A DNA stretch of 64,000 nt from Galeruca laticollis (taxonomy: Eukaryota > Arthropoda > Insecta > Coleoptera > Chrysomelidae). Under the pieces are notes generated by a model. The model made no database searches, was not told where the DNA came from, and saw nothing but the letters and a program-made list of their open reading frames with translations. This document shows positions 23,401-35,250 of the stretch, piece by piece (position 1 is the stretch's first letter; each line of letters starts with the position of its first letter). The position numbers and the translations under genes were made by a program. Location: the NCBI GenBank assembly GCA_963921935.1, contig OY998179.1, positions 62,292,222 through 62,356,221 of the forward strand. The letters are read 5' to 3'.

Positions 23401-24116
23401 TGAAGTACATCTAAGGCATCTCCCCGAAGCGCGATGGTTAAGTTTACTGTCTTCTCTGTTTTACGTAATTGGTCCATGACGTCTTTCCGTCGAACGTTGA
23501 GACCTTGACTGGAGCTAAACTGCCAATATCTTCTATCCTAGATTTTATTTCTGGCTTGCAGGGTCTTATATGTTCAATCTTCTTTACTTCTGCTGGCGTG
23601 TCTTCTGTTCTTAAAACTGCCATCTTTCCTTCTAACTCCTTGATTTTCTCGTCGATCGTTGTCATCTCATTTACAATATCTGATTCTATTTTCTCGTTCA
23701 TCGTTGTCATCTTATCCTCAATATTCGATTTTAGAGGCGAAATTTTATTTTCGACGTCAGCAGCAATGTCATTTTTCAATAATAAGATATCGGCAGAAAG
23801 TTTGTCCATGTTAGCAGAAATATCGTTCTTCATATTAGTCGAAATGTTTTCTTCCATGGCAGAAATCTTCTCGTCCATGTTAGCAGAAATTGACGAGATT
23901 AAGGTGTAAGCCTCGTCATTGAATAAAAAGGTTTCTGGATCCAAGCCGTCACTTACCAGTGCCACTTTGAGTCTTTCTACTAACTTATTCTTCATACCGG
24001 ACGTTTCCAGCTCGCGATTTTCCAATTCTGCGTTTAGCTCTGTCACTTTCAGGTCACTAAGTCTCTTGGACATGTTTACGTCTTATTTATTTATATTACC
24101 TCACACCTGGCACCAA

Positions 24117-24605
24117 TGTAATGTTTTTCTTATTTATTTAAAACAGTTTATCTGACGGGTGGGATAAATTCATACACATTGTAGGTTCACTTACTCAATT
24201 TATTTATTCACTACACTATTCACTAATTTATATTATATTTACAATATATGCACTTAAACCAATTTATATAGACACTGCACCACTATTTACTTGTTCAATT
24301 GTTTATTTCACGAGATCACTTCATAAACTTAACTTCTCCCGCTGGTCGGTGCTTTATATATAAGTGGCGTTTTTTTCTAGATAATTCTAGTTTGCGACTT
24401 ACACAAAAACGATCGCTTTTCGGGTTATTTCTCGAATGCCGGCTCAATCCTTAAAAGATCTTCGGAGAACATGTCTATGAAAACGGTCACAAAAAATCCT
24501 AATAGACCTTCTCAGAATTCGGCGCGATCGCCATTTTTGAAACTCCGTTAGCATAAGGTTACAGGACCGTACCTAGTATCTACTTCGGTGTGCTAGTTCG
24601 TAACA
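24117..24605 (-). repeat. LTR of the SAP-gag Ty3/gypsy family (shared between two tandem copies)
   Basis: About 489 bp. Read on the minus strand it starts TGTTACGAACTAGC at 24,605 and ends in ...ACATTACA at 24,117, so it has TG...CA ends. Directly outside its start lies a polypurine tract (AAGGAGGGGG, 24,619-24,608). Directly outside its end is a primer-binding-like TTGGTGCCAGGTGTGAGG (24,116-24,099). A TATA-like TTATATATAAAGC lies at about 24,363-24,351. One LTR thus serves as the 3' LTR of the pol copy on its right and the 5' LTR of the gag copy on its left. Confidence 0.85.
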
Positions 24606-24619
24606 TTACCCCCTCCTTA

Positions 24620-24777
24620 AATGGAAGTTCCTCCTGGACCTTTTGTGTAGCCGATACTTGATGTTTGAATTGGCAACTGGCCCCATTTCTACACTTTCCC
24701 ATCTTATGGAAATAACAGGGCAACGTCTTCATCGGATACTGATAACGCGGATTGTAGCTGCAAATTAATCTGGACAT
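24620..24777 (-). CDS. CCCH zinc-finger segment at the end of pol
   Basis: A frame just before the polypurine tract reads CYFHKMGKCRNGASCQFKH, a C-x7-C-x5-C-x3-H finger of the CCCH (RNA-binding) class, followed by a short polar tail. It is in a different frame from the integrase ORF that stops at 24,962, and the intervening 180 bp have stops. It may have been the C-terminal extension of pol or a separate small ORF. CCCH fingers bind single-stranded RNA in other proteins; a role here is inference. Confidence 0.5.
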
Positions 24778-24961
24778 CGGTATCTTGGAATGTCACCTCT
24801 ACCATGTTCCTGATGACTCGCCAATCCAACTGGTTACTCGCTATCTTAGGCGTAGCCAGTCTCTTCACGCTGGATTCCAACACACGGTCTCAGAGGTTTC
24901 GAAGTGCTTCCCACACATCGCGGTAGGTATATCTATCTTGAAATTCGTTTTTAGTTACCAC

Positions 24962-26560
24962 TTAGAAGACGTACCGCGAATTATGTTTCAGTTTCAGTGT
25001 CTTGTCAGGGGCTGGAATCTGGTCTTTTTCTAATTGCCCGAAGTTCGTTCGAAAGACGGTTGACAACCCTCGCGCGTTCTTGATACGGGCGGGGATGTTG
25101 TATGCCAGTGAATAATCTTCCGGGAGAGTGAACAGATATTGTCGTTGTTCTGAAGTGACTTCATATCTAGCTTTTCCGGTACCTCCATACGCGCCCTTAA
25201 ATTCATCTAAGGTAGGGTCAGACACATCTCGAATATGGTTCACTCCTTTATCTAGGTCATGGTCTCCTTCGAATGGCACTAGTCGATTTTGGTGAACTAC
25301 TTTTAGTTTTCCATGGGGGATCTTGCTTATGCGATACATAATATCATTGATTCTTTTCTTGATTGGTCCTTTCCAGTATTTTTGTAATTTTTGAGAAAAT
25401 TCTCCTCTCCTCGTCGGGTTGTGTAACCATACTCTGTTCCCTTCTTCAAAACCGCCTAATGTAGCCTGCGTGTCGTACCGACTTTTCATTCTGTCGCTGG
25501 CAACTTGAAGATTTGTTCGAACTATTACATGAATATCGTCCAGTCTTCTCCTCAATTGGATCACGTAATCTTCTCCTGCTAGATCTTCTCCAAGCCGACA
25601 GCCAAATTCCAGGTCACAAGGAAGCCTCATATCAGGTCCAAACAGGATTTTCGCAGGTGTTTCACCCGTGGACTCATTCACGGCAGATCGATAAGCCAAT
25701 GCAAATAGAGAAAGATTCGGGTGCCAGTCTCTCTCATGGCTGGAAACTACTTTGAGCAGGTATTTTCCAATAATCCTGATCATTCTCTCGACCATTCCAT
25801 CTGACTGTGGTTCTAATGCTCCTGTCCTGGTCTTCTTCGTTCTCAGCTTGTCGCAAATCTCCTGGAATAGATATCTTTCGAAATTTCCTACCTGGTCATT
25901 GTGGAGTTCCAAGAGCACTCTATATCGGATGATAAATTCTTTCACCAATACTTCCGCGACAGTTGTGGCCTCTTGATTCGGGATCGCGTAAATTTCCACC
26001 CAATTTGTGAGATCCATTATCACCAGGATGTATTACCACCATTTTCTGTCGTCGGAAATGGTCCAACGATGTCTGAGGCAATCCTTTCGAAAGGGCTTCC
26101 AACATTATACTGTTTCATAGGTGTCTTTCTCTAGTGATGTGGTCCATTACTCGTAGCACAAGTTGTACATTCCATACACCAGTCCTTCACATCGTTGGAG
26201 CTGTTCATCCAATAAAACCTTTCACGGACTCGCTGAAGAATTTCCTTCACTCCCAGATGACCTCCCGATGGACTAACCAGATGTCTCCTCATCTCGCAAC
26301 CTTCATCGTTTTAAAGAACTCTTTTCAACAGCCCTTCTTCCAGGACAAGGGAGTTCCACTGAGCCCAATACGCCCTGAGTGTCGGTGAAAATATTGACAC
26401 TTCTTGCCATGTAGGTCGCCTATTTTCTTCCTTTCATTGCCGGATCACCTTCAGGTGAGGATCAGTCTCCTGATCTTCTCTGATCCTGGTGGGTTACCAT
26501 TCCTCGTAGACTTCAGTAGTTCTTGAAACTGCAGTTTCTTTAGATTTCAACTTGTTGCAT
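24962..26560 (-). pseudogene. Ty3/gypsy pol remnant: RNase H end, linker and integrase (copy 1)
   Basis: From 26,620 downward: an RNase H end (NHRKADSLPRRLCP), a linker (RRPTWQEVSIFSPTLRAYWAQW, about 26,420-26,355) and the integrase zinc finger (HLVSPSGGHLGV, then CMECTTC at about 26,190-26,170). The catalytic core follows: DLTNWVEIYAIPNQEA at about 26,010, LHNDQVGNFE near 25,890 and EPQSDGMVERMIR near 25,790, carrying the last Asp and the Glu. A long C-terminal domain includes a GPIKKRINDIMYRISK chromodomain-like stretch. From 26,023 to 24,962 the frame is open for 353 codons; upstream there are frame changes. PR and RT are missing because gag is fused to RNase H, as in copy 2. Confidence 0.85.
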
Positions 26561-27655
26561 TGAGATTAGTCTACAGGGCATAACCGTCTAGGCAGAGAGT
26601 CGGCTTTTCGATGATTCAAATCAGCTCGATGTTCACCCATGTCTGATTTCCCCTGTGACTGGAGTTCTTGGGTTGCTGGAGTCTTGAGACACTTAGACAG
26701 ACTGCGTACGTGCTCTAGCTCGCCACACCTCCGGCTTGATCCTCTTATGCTTCTTGTCTGCCAAACATTTCAACAAGTTGACGATCTGGTCAAGGCTGTC
26801 ATCGTCACCTTCTTCCTGCATGGTCCTACCTTTGTTGTACCGCGAATGCTTCTGACTGCTTTACCTTCAAGATGTTCTTGGTTTACAGGAGTAGTGAGAC
26901 GCTTATACGAACTTCGTGCATGCTCTAGCTCGCCACATTACAGCACCGATCTTCTTCGGCTTCTTGTCTACCATACCTTTCAACAAGTTGACGATCTGGT
27001 CAAGTCTGTCATCGTCACCCTTCTCTCGGATGGTCCTAACTTTGTTATAACCCGAATGCTTCGTTGCTGCTTCATAATCAAGTGCAGCTGTCAATGTATC
27101 AACTAATGTTTTTGGGATGGGCTAAACGAAGCGTCCTTATATCGGGGTCACGTAAGCCATCAATATAGGCCTGGATGGCCAGACATTCCAATGATCATAT
27201 AGCATGTCCAACCTCTTCTTCAGCTGCTCGAAGTCATCCGTTTCCTCCAAAGGTATCGTCTGTAGTACATCTAAGGCATCTCCCGAAGCGTGATGGTTAA
27301 GTTTATTGCCTTCTCCCTATCGGACCAATTATTCACTCTAGCGGCTGCTTCAAACTGTTTTACGTAATTGATCCGTCGAACGTTAGGACCTTGACTCGGG
27401 CTAAACTGCCAATATCTTCTATGCTAGAGTTTATTTCTGACTTGCAGGGTCTCATATGTTAAATCTTCTTCACTTCTGCTGGCATGTCTTGTGTTCTTTT
27501 TAAATCTGCCATCTTTCCTTCTAACTCCTTGATTTTTTCGTCTATCGTTATTATCTTATTTTCAATGTATGATTTTATTTTCTCGTTCATCATTGTCACC
27601 TTATCCTCAATATTTGTTTACAGAGGCGGAATATTATTTTCGACGTCAGCTATAT
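26561..27655 (-). pseudogene. SAP-type gag of the same family, copy 1 (5'-truncated)
   Basis: This region parallels 21,500-23,760 of copy 2. It has the coiled-coil MDEKI-type region (27,650-27,480), the capsid part across 27,400-27,100, and the tandem duplication of the RLDQIVNLLK / KKPKKI block (27,060-26,900 and 26,860-26,690). It is damaged by many small indels. It lacks the 1.1-kb insertion and so shows the empty site. The 5' end is cut at about 27,655 within the coiled coil, so no SAP domain and no 5' LTR remain. Confidence 0.8.
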
Positions 27656-27689
27656 TGAATAAAAGGTGAATATCAGTTAGTTGTTCGTG

Positions 27690-29290
27690 TGTTTTAAAAT
27701 GTCTTAATTTTCAGACGGTTACAGTTGAGTTTTGGTAAGTTCTCGAGGAGGATGTTTGGAATACCATCTTTCCCCGGAGATGTCTTATTATTATGTGATG
27801 CAAATGTGTTATGAATTTCGGAAGTAGTGTTTTTAGTGTTTAAAGTGTGTGTTTTGTGTAAGTGGTTTTGAACTGTTTGTGAAATGTTGAGATGGTGTTG
27901 TGTATTTATTGTATTGTTTGTGAAATTGTTCTAGAAATCATTTCCAAAAGCTTCTGCGATATCGCATATTTGTGTGAAAGTTTGCCCATTTATAACATTT
28001 TATGTGATTTCGTCTCTTTGGTTTTTCAAGTCTTTTCGTGATTTTCCATAATGAGTTAGTTGTCTTGGGGTGAGAGTTTTTCTAAGAATAATTTCCAAGT
28101 ATTGTTTCTGTATTCAGCAATTAAAGTATTTATCACGTTTTGATAAAGATTTAATACTTGTTTATCATTTTGATTCCTATATAATTGCGTCGTCTGCGAA
28201 TTTTGTTTTTATCGTTAATACATTTTACTGTGTAATCGGGAAAGGTATTGTGGTTGTGGGGTTTTGGTTTAAGGGTGGTTGTATATTTTATAGCCGTAAT
28301 AAATATGTTTTGTGAATTCTGCATTGTGTTTATTAAGTGATTTTGGTTTTCTATTTTTTCTGCAATTAATAAAGGTTCATCTATGTATTTTCTGTATTGT
28401 GTTGAGTTTGTTGTTGTGTAATCGAGCATTTTTTTTAAGGTGAATGTGTGGTGTCTGCTATTTTTTATTCTAGTAGGACCGGATCGTGATCGGAGTTGAG
28501 GTCTGGAATTATTTTGATATGATATTAAAATTGCGGCCGATGGCTAAATCGATTGTGCTAGGGGAGAAACTGGAATAGGAAAAGTGGGTAGGGTAGTCCT
28601 ACTGTAGATATTGCAATTCGAGTTATCGCAGAATCTCTGGAGAGTATTTCCGTTAGGGTTTGTATATGTGGCATAGGAGTCCAACAGTGGATGCTCAAAG
28701 TTTAAGTTACCCATTATGAGAACACTGTTGTGTGTTTTTGTGATATTGAAAAAGTCTATTTCTGATAATTGGTAATTTGGCGAACTGTATACCCCAACAA
28801 CTTTGATTTTGTTTTCTATAAGTAATGAAATATGCTCATTTAAAGAATTGTTAGGTAGCAAGAGCTAGAAATTTATGCCTTTTTTTAATATATACCACCA
28901 CTGACATTTGCGGGGCGATCCTGTCTAAAAAGATTATATTCGGGGTGTCTAAAATTCACGGATTTGTTAGGTTAAAGGAGCGTCTCGATTAAGAAGACAA
29001 TATTAGGTTTATAAATGTCGAGAAAATGTCTGATGAGATGGAGTTTGTTAAGAACTCCATGTATATTACAAAAAATGATATTAATAAAATTCCGCTTTTG
29101 AAACGTGTCGTGTTTATTACTGGTTTTGGTTATATTCCACTGTCGAGTGGTCTGCTTGATTGAGTTGTTAAACGATGTTGTTATTGGGTTTAATGAATTC
29201 CGTGGATAGTGGTTCTGTAATTTCCATTTGTTCATCTTGTGTGATTGACGTAATTACGTTCGTGTCCTCTACTTGCGTCTTTTTGCTTGA
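27690..29290 (-). pseudogene. Jockey-type LINE ORF2: AP endonuclease and RT start
   Basis: Minus strand, 29,130-28,975: IIFCNIHGVLNKLHLIRHFL, the start of the endonuclease. Then, across a frame gap, VVGVYSSPNYQL (about 28,790), LIMGNLNFEHPLLDS (about 28,715, the catalytic Asn-containing block) and IPDLNSDHDPVLLE (about 28,495), which is the terminal SDH box. A linker to RT follows (28,430-28,150). RT begins with an NNKTSPGKDGIPNILLENLP block at about 27,800 and is cut off at about 27,690. Several stops are present. The wording of GDFNAKHP-like and TNPNG motifs fits the jockey clade. Confidence 0.8.
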
Positions 29291-29299
29291 CATATCCAT

Positions 29300-30535
29300 T
29301 TCTCTGGGTACAATAGTCATCTTGATAATTTTTTCATACTGTGATGAAAAATTAAAGGTACATTTGTCGTAGATTTTTCAGTGTTTTCTACTTCTTGTGC
29401 CCATAATAAGTTGGCCTCCTTATGGACTTGGGCATGCGTCATGGTAATTTTGATAGGATGATTTTTTGGTGCCCTGTTACTTGATTCTTCCGCTGAGCTG
29501 GATTGAAAGCCAATCGAGTCTTCTCCCATGCTGGTTGGTTCCTGTAATTTAATCGCTTGTGTAGATAGGTCTGATGTTGAGGTTCTATTTGTCGTCGACA
29601 GGACTGTAAGGTTAGTATCTATACACTTTTCTATTGTATCTGCCACTTGTTTTTGTCGTTTTCGGGTATCATGTTGACATGTTCTATACACTTTTCATTT
29701 ACCGGACACTTTTCTAGTTTTGGGTTACCAACACTCTTTTCTATGTTGGGTCTTCCTAGACACTTTTCGTTGCCTGTGCTTCCTAGACACTTTTCGTTGT
29801 CCGAATTTTCTACACTTTTCTTTGAGTTTTGTTAGTTCTTTACACTTGATTGTATATCTATTGATTTTAACAAGTTTTGGGTATGCTTTATATATTTGTA
29901 TTTAGAATAGTGGTGTGGTTATTACATAATACTTCTTCATCTAGAAAAACCAGTTGATGGAAATTTAGATTTTTATTTTTCAGTTCTAATGTTTTGTTCT
30001 TTATTATTTTTCATTCTCCTGTATACTTTGAGGTGTGGGAGTCTTGAGAATCGGTGACGTGTCGCGGTTCGTCGTCTTCTTTTGGTGAAATAGAATTTGA
30101 TTTGTCTTTCCAGACACCTTTTTTGTGTTTTTTTTTAATTTAATGTTTTTGTGTGCATGCATTAATTTGTTTCTTTTAATAGTTCGATTTTTAAACGGAC
30201 CTTTTTGTATTGTTTCACGAGAGGGGTTATTTTTGACACTCACAGTTTTGTCACTACATAAATTTTTACTCACAAAGATGTCTGGCCTTTTAATGTCCAA
30301 TTTACGTACCTTTTCTCATATTCTGCGGGTGTACTCAGTTGGATACGGAGTACTTGTAATTGCGGAAGAAGATAATGGGGAGAAATTCATCGATCAAATC
30401 AATAATTTCTATAATTTTTTTAATGGTGCCTCATTTCACCTATTTAAAGTACACCTCACATCGTACATCGAACTTTTGAACACGCGCGTTTTTACCATGG
30501 TAACAACAACAACTCAAGAAATGTAAGTATCAATA
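29300..30535 (-). pseudogene. ORF1 (gag-like) region of the jockey-type LINE
   Basis: This lies directly upstream of the endonuclease on the same strand. It has frames rich in Lys, Asn, Thr and Ser (30,300-30,004 and 29,691-29,317). Between 29,830 and 29,690 it contains a short tandem amino-acid repeat of the type NEKCLGSTG / NEKCLGRPN / IEKSVGNPK. I do not see a clear zinc knuckle. Position and composition suggest ORF1, but the sequence alone is not diagnostic. Confidence 0.45.
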
Positions 30536-30663
30536 ACAACTTTTTGATTATTGATCTGACAGCAGTACCTCTTAACGTCAAATCAAAATAGATATTATTT
30601 CGGATGGACTTTCACGAAACTTGGCGGGGCATCGAGGACGGACTTCCATTTTTTTGTAGTAAT

Positions 30664-30922
30664 AATACTACCAAAACTGCCATCTACGGATGTCAGTAAA
30701 ACTTTGCGCCATGTACACGTCTCAAGTTACTGTAGAAATAATGACATTTCCATTTAATAAACAATTAAAGTACCTTATCAAATTTGAATCATAAAAATAT
30801 TTGAAATCACATAAAATACCATGTCGTATATTAAATTTATCCACTTTTTCTATTTTTAATTGATACTTACAAAGAAACATTCTTCCAAACAGTTCTCAAT
30901 TTATTGACTGAAATTTATTCAG

Positions 30923-30962
<40 letters not shown>

Positions 30963-31417
30963 GTTATTTTCCAACAAATTTTAAGCTGATCAAAAAAATC
31001 ATTTGGGAATAAAAAAAGTTTATAAGACTTGGCCCATTTTTTGGTATAAGTCAGCAATAATTTGACCAAGTCTTACAAATTTTTTTTATTGCCAAATGAT
31101 TTTTTAGATCAGCTTAAAATTAGTTGGAAAATAACTATGTATATATAAAAATTTTATGTGAATAAATTTCAGTCAATAAATTGAGAATTATTTGGAAGAA
31201 TGTTTGTTTGTAAGTATCAATTGAAAATAGAAAAAGGTGGATAAATTTAATATACGACATGGTATTTTATGTGATTTCAAATATTTTTGTGATTTAAATT
31301 TAATTAGGTACTTTAATTGTTTATTAAATGGAAATTTTATTCTTTCTACAGTAACTTGAGACGTGTACATGGCGCAAAGTTTTACTGACATCCGTAGATG
31401 GCAGTTTTGGTAGTATT
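30664..31417. mobile_element. Fold-back MITE with ~350-bp inverted arms
   Basis: The left arm (from 30,664, AATACTACCAAAACTGCC) and the right arm (ending at 31,417, GGCAGTTTTGGTAGTATT) are reverse complements over nearly the whole length, with a (TA)n expansion at 30,928-30,958 in the left arm only. The centre is near 31,050. A TA dinucleotide abuts CTACCAAAACTGCC at both ends, consistent with a Tc1/mariner-type target duplication. There is no coding capacity. Confidence 0.85.
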
Positions 31418-33265
31418 TCAATTATTTTCCTAGTTTAATCTTTTAATTTGTTCTATTGTTCATTTAATGATTCGTTTTTTTCTATATGTGACGAGAATAT
31501 ACTCCTTAATTGAACAGATTTTTATTTAAGACTAGACTATCTACAAAAGATTTTCTCCAATCTTGTTTAAGTCAACTAGATGAAGTGTGGCCAACCTTTT
31601 TTGGTATATATATATTTACTTTTTCTATGCTCTCAATAACAACACAAACCTTAATGAAAATATTTTTATAATCAAGCTTTTCAACCAAATTATACATTAA
31701 CAGTAAATATAATTAATTGTACAAAAAAGGAAAAATGTATTAAACTAACTAAAGATAATGTAGACATACAGTGAACTTACAAACTTAGTCTATACGATTG
31801 CCCATAAAAATAAACAGAACATAGATAACTTTTATTTATGGGTAGATAGTCATCTCGATAGTATTCGTTATTATTTCATGAAACAGAGACAATTCGTGAA
31901 AACCCACAACTCATCACTTCATTCACCATTGACAGAAAAAGTGGAGGATTCATTTCAAAATCAGGGAATAATTTTCGGAAAATTTATATTATCGTCATGG
32001 CAACCTGTCAAAATTAAGGCATTTGATTGGCTTAAACAACGGGTAAAACATTTTCTGTGTAATTATGAAAATTAAGTTCGAAACCACATGATCAACGTTC
32101 AACTTTAGAGTTATTTTTACAATAGTTACAACTTTTATTTTTTAGAACTGAATATCTTTTTAATAAATATGTGGAAAATTATCATTGATGCTGCAAATGG
32201 AAGATCATACATGAATTATATGGCAAATGTGTACATAATTTGCCCGTAGATAATATACTTTTAAACTAATTAAAATAAAATAGAATTGCGGGGAGAGGAA
32301 AAAGACGAAATTTACGGTATAAGAGTGTCTGTTATCTAGCATGGGAATATTTAAAAGAGAGAGGAGTCGAGACGTGACATGGCGCGATTGACGAGCAGTA
32401 CTCTCGATATGTTAATAATATTTTATGATTTCAAAGTGCACCAATAAAAAAAATAGCGTAAAGTATTCGTGGATAACTGGTCTTACAAACACTTGCTCAC
32501 GCGTGTTTGAAAGACCTCTTTATCCACTTATACTTTAATATACTAATTTAGTTTATAAGTAAAAATCATTTTTTTACGATTTTAAGAGCCATTTGAAATC
32601 AAAAATATAACTACATCTATACAATTAGATTGATAGATAGTTGAATATCAGTGAGTAACCAATACCAAACAAATCCATGATTCTTTTTGTTCCGAAATGA
32701 TAAGATTGAAATACAATTTCGGTTTTGTACCTGGCTTTAGTATTTTTCAGACATGACCTCGAGATGTCCTGTAAAAATTGTAATGATGCTAATAATAACC
32801 ACCCACATATATGTTTAAGTATACCATGACATCACGCCGTGGAACTTGATAAATCAAACAAGAGAAGAAATCATTTATTTTAATTACGCTTCCTGTTGTG
32901 ACAGCGGCGGCACTGCCCCAAGCGGAAACGAGAAACAAAAGACTTCAGTTTTTAATTCGAAAATAAGCGTTAGGCAAAAAATAGAAAAGCACAAATATAC
33001 TGGAAGTGATTCCGTTTCCGTTTAAGTCACTAGAACGATTTCAATTCATATTCAAATTATTTTTAAAAATAAATATTGTTCTGCAGTAACGATGTAACGT
33101 ATAATTATGTAGGTATTTCCTAAATTCTACGAAAAGATGCCTGATAGAGCAGATACTCAATGGGATTAAGAATAAAAATCAACATTCTTCCAATTGTAAT
33201 TCCAGTTTCCAAAAAAAAAACAACTCACAGAATATGCAAGTAGAGAAAATCTAGACTGTGTCGAC
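31418..33265. other. No recognised gene
   Basis: AT-rich sequence. A 65-codon frame at 31,878-32,075 has no identifiable domain. I see no transposon termini. Confidence 0.4.
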
Positions 33266-33640
33266 GGATAGGGTGTCCAAGAGGAACTTTTTTAATTACA
33301 GTTTTAGCGAAAAATGTTGAGTGACTTTTGCCGTGTAACTATCAACTTCGGTGAATAATTTTCAAATTTTCATTCTTTTTCAACAATGCTTACTCTCCAA
33401 CAAATAATATATCTTATAAAGATAGTACTAAGGTATTGAAGCTGTTTCGTAAGACTATGCGATTCATGTACCACTTATGGATTAGAAAATTAATAAATAA
33501 ATTCGATGACACAGAATCTGTTGAAGACAGAACAAAAATAATAATAGAGAGAAATGTGGAAAAACGAATAGTAAATGAGAAAACAACTTTCCCACTAGTC
33601 TCCACCAACTTCAAAACATTTCTCGCTCTAATTTAAAGTT
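33266..33640 (+). pseudogene. Mariner-like transposase N-terminal fragment with 5' terminus
   Basis: ATAGGGTGTCCAAGAGG at about 33,267 resembles a mariner-type terminus. An ATG at 33,386 begins LTLQQIIYLIK. After a frameshift come LFRKTMRFMYHLWIRKLINK and FDDTESVEDR, which correspond to the paired-like helix-turn-helix of mariner-type transposases (motif KFxxTGSVxD). The coding match ends at about 33,620. The catalytic domain is absent. Confidence 0.6.
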
Positions 33641-34204
33641 TTTTACAAGTGTAATAAATTGACCTTTTTTACATGTGTAATGAATGGTAAATTTGGAAAC
33701 CGTTCTCACCAGTATAATAAATGGTATTTCCTATGTACTAAATTTGCGTTCGGTCACCGCTGTCAGACGGTGTAGTGAATTCATTTATTTCTTATATTTT
33801 GTTTTTCACTTCTTCCAAGATCGTTGCAGCGTGCTGTCACCAGTGCCTTGCGGCACAAAAATTGTAGAACCAGGAGTTCTCCCTGCGGGATTTCCTCGAG
33901 GGAGGGGTTGTTCCAAGCTCGAGCGATCAAAGACGTCGTGGGGCCCCTTGGGCTTATACAGTGTGCCAAGCCCGAGTTCGTAGTTCAGGTTTAGCCGGTC
34001 CGTCCTATTTGACGGGTATAGGGGTGGTGAGGATTGAGGTTATGGAGATAAATTGAAAGGTTAAAATATATACAAACATATATTACAAAGAGAAAAAAAC
34101 TGTATCAAGTAAAAAATTCGGGAAAGAAAAAAATTAAGATAGGACTGTCTGTGACCCCTAATATAATATAAATGTCTGCGCGCTATTATCAAAATTTTTA
34201 ACCT
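33641..34204. other. Intervening sequence with a GC-rich patch
   Basis: 33,830-34,010 is noticeably GC-richer than its surroundings and contains a Cys/Pro/Gly-rich frame. It may be part of a LINE 5' UTR or LTR, but no family is recognised. Confidence 0.3.
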
Positions 34205-34672
34205 AGGATTAACTATAATCTCTAGTAAAATGTAAAATCTCTGAAATAGGATTAAATATAATCTCCAGTATAATGTAAAATCTCTACAATAGGATTAATT
34301 ATAATCTCAAGTATAATGGAAAATCTCTAAAATAGGATTAAATGTAATCTCCAGTATGATGTAAAATCTCTACAATAGGATTAATTATAATCTTAAGTAA
34401 AATGGAAAATCTCTAAAATAGGATTAAATGTAATCTCCAGTATGATGTAAAATCTCTACAATAGGATTAATCATAATCTCAAGTAAAATTGAAAATCTCT
34501 AAAATAGGATTAAATGTAATCTCCAGTATGATGTGAAATCTCTACAATAGGATTAATTATAATCTCGAGTAAAATTCGAAAATCTCTAAAATAGGATTAA
34601 TTATAATCTCTAGTATACTGTGAATATCTCTGAAATAGGATTAATTATAATCTCTAAAATGTAAATACCTCT
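34205..34672. repeat. 43-bp minisatellite with alternating dimer structure
   Basis: There are about 11 head-to-tail units of 43 bp, each starting AGGATTAA and containing AAATCTCT. Units alternate between a type with AATGTAATCTCCAGTATGAT and a type with ATTATAATCTCAAGTAAAAT, so the true period over the middle of the array is about 86 bp. The last unit is shortened. Confidence 0.9.
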
Positions 34673-35250
34673 ACGCAATTCTCAATTAGTTAAGAAAAAC
34701 AAAACATATACATATGCAGGAAAATGGTCCCTGAATATAGCTAAATAAGATGCCTCTACAATTTGGCCTTACCAGTAGATGAGGGGCGCTGATATATAAG
34801 AAACACTAGATATGACTGTAAATTACTATGGGGTCCCTTAACTGTCTTGGGATACCCGGTTAAGTTAAAGGAGAATATAATATCACCGTTCAATATCCAA
34901 TATAAAATAATAGTACATTAAAAACTTACGTTTTGAAATCCCACTAGTCACATAAATTTGCACACTATTACTGCTTGAGGGTGAGGGCCCGTCAATACTT
35001 AGACTTGCCTCACCAGGGGAGAGATACTTCCTCTCTCTCTTTCACTGACTCTCTCGATTCCCCAATTTTTTCGATATTTATTTCTAGAGTTCACCTTCAG
35101 TGAAGGTCCATTTTCAATATCGTGTTTATTATTATGGTAAACAAAACCTGACCTTATCATAATCTGATATATTTTGTTAACCTTGTCTTTACACCGTTTG
35201 TTTATGTAATTTCTTCTATTTGAGGTCGTCAATTTAATAATTATTTTGAA
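34673..35250. other. No recognised gene
   Basis: Short frames only. A run of CTCTCTCT occurs at about 35,032-35,055. Nothing else is identified. Confidence 0.4.

Larger units (their letters stand above)
21281..24073 (-). pseudogene. SAP-domain gag of a deleted Ty3/gypsy element, copy 2
   Basis: The frame starting at 24,073 opens with a SAP-type DNA-binding motif (LSDLKVTELNAELENRELE) and then a long coiled coil of repeated MDEKISxMEE-like units (about residues 60-160). After a frameshift near 23,450 the capsid-like part reads TVNLTIALRGDALDVLQ and stops at the insertion point at about 23,400. It resumes at 22,273 with LEETDDFEQLKKGLDMRYG, LYQSQLKKRRQKRDESLQEY and RTLRLAHPETLVDTL. A tandem duplication of the RLDQIVxLLK / KKPKKI segment follows (21,990-21,780 and 21,690-21,530), each copy ending in a damaged zinc knuckle. 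Gag is then fused directly to the RNase H end and pol linker (21,520-21,281). PR and RT are absent. Confidence 0.85.

Noticed and set aside
23469..23909. 146-codon plus-strand frame
   Set aside because: It is the complement of the coiled-coil part of gag; the real frame is on the minus strand with a SAP domain.
30125..30526. 133-codon plus-strand frame, hydrophobic
   Set aside because: It lies opposite the LINE ORF1 region, shows no motif, and is best explained by AT-rich composition.
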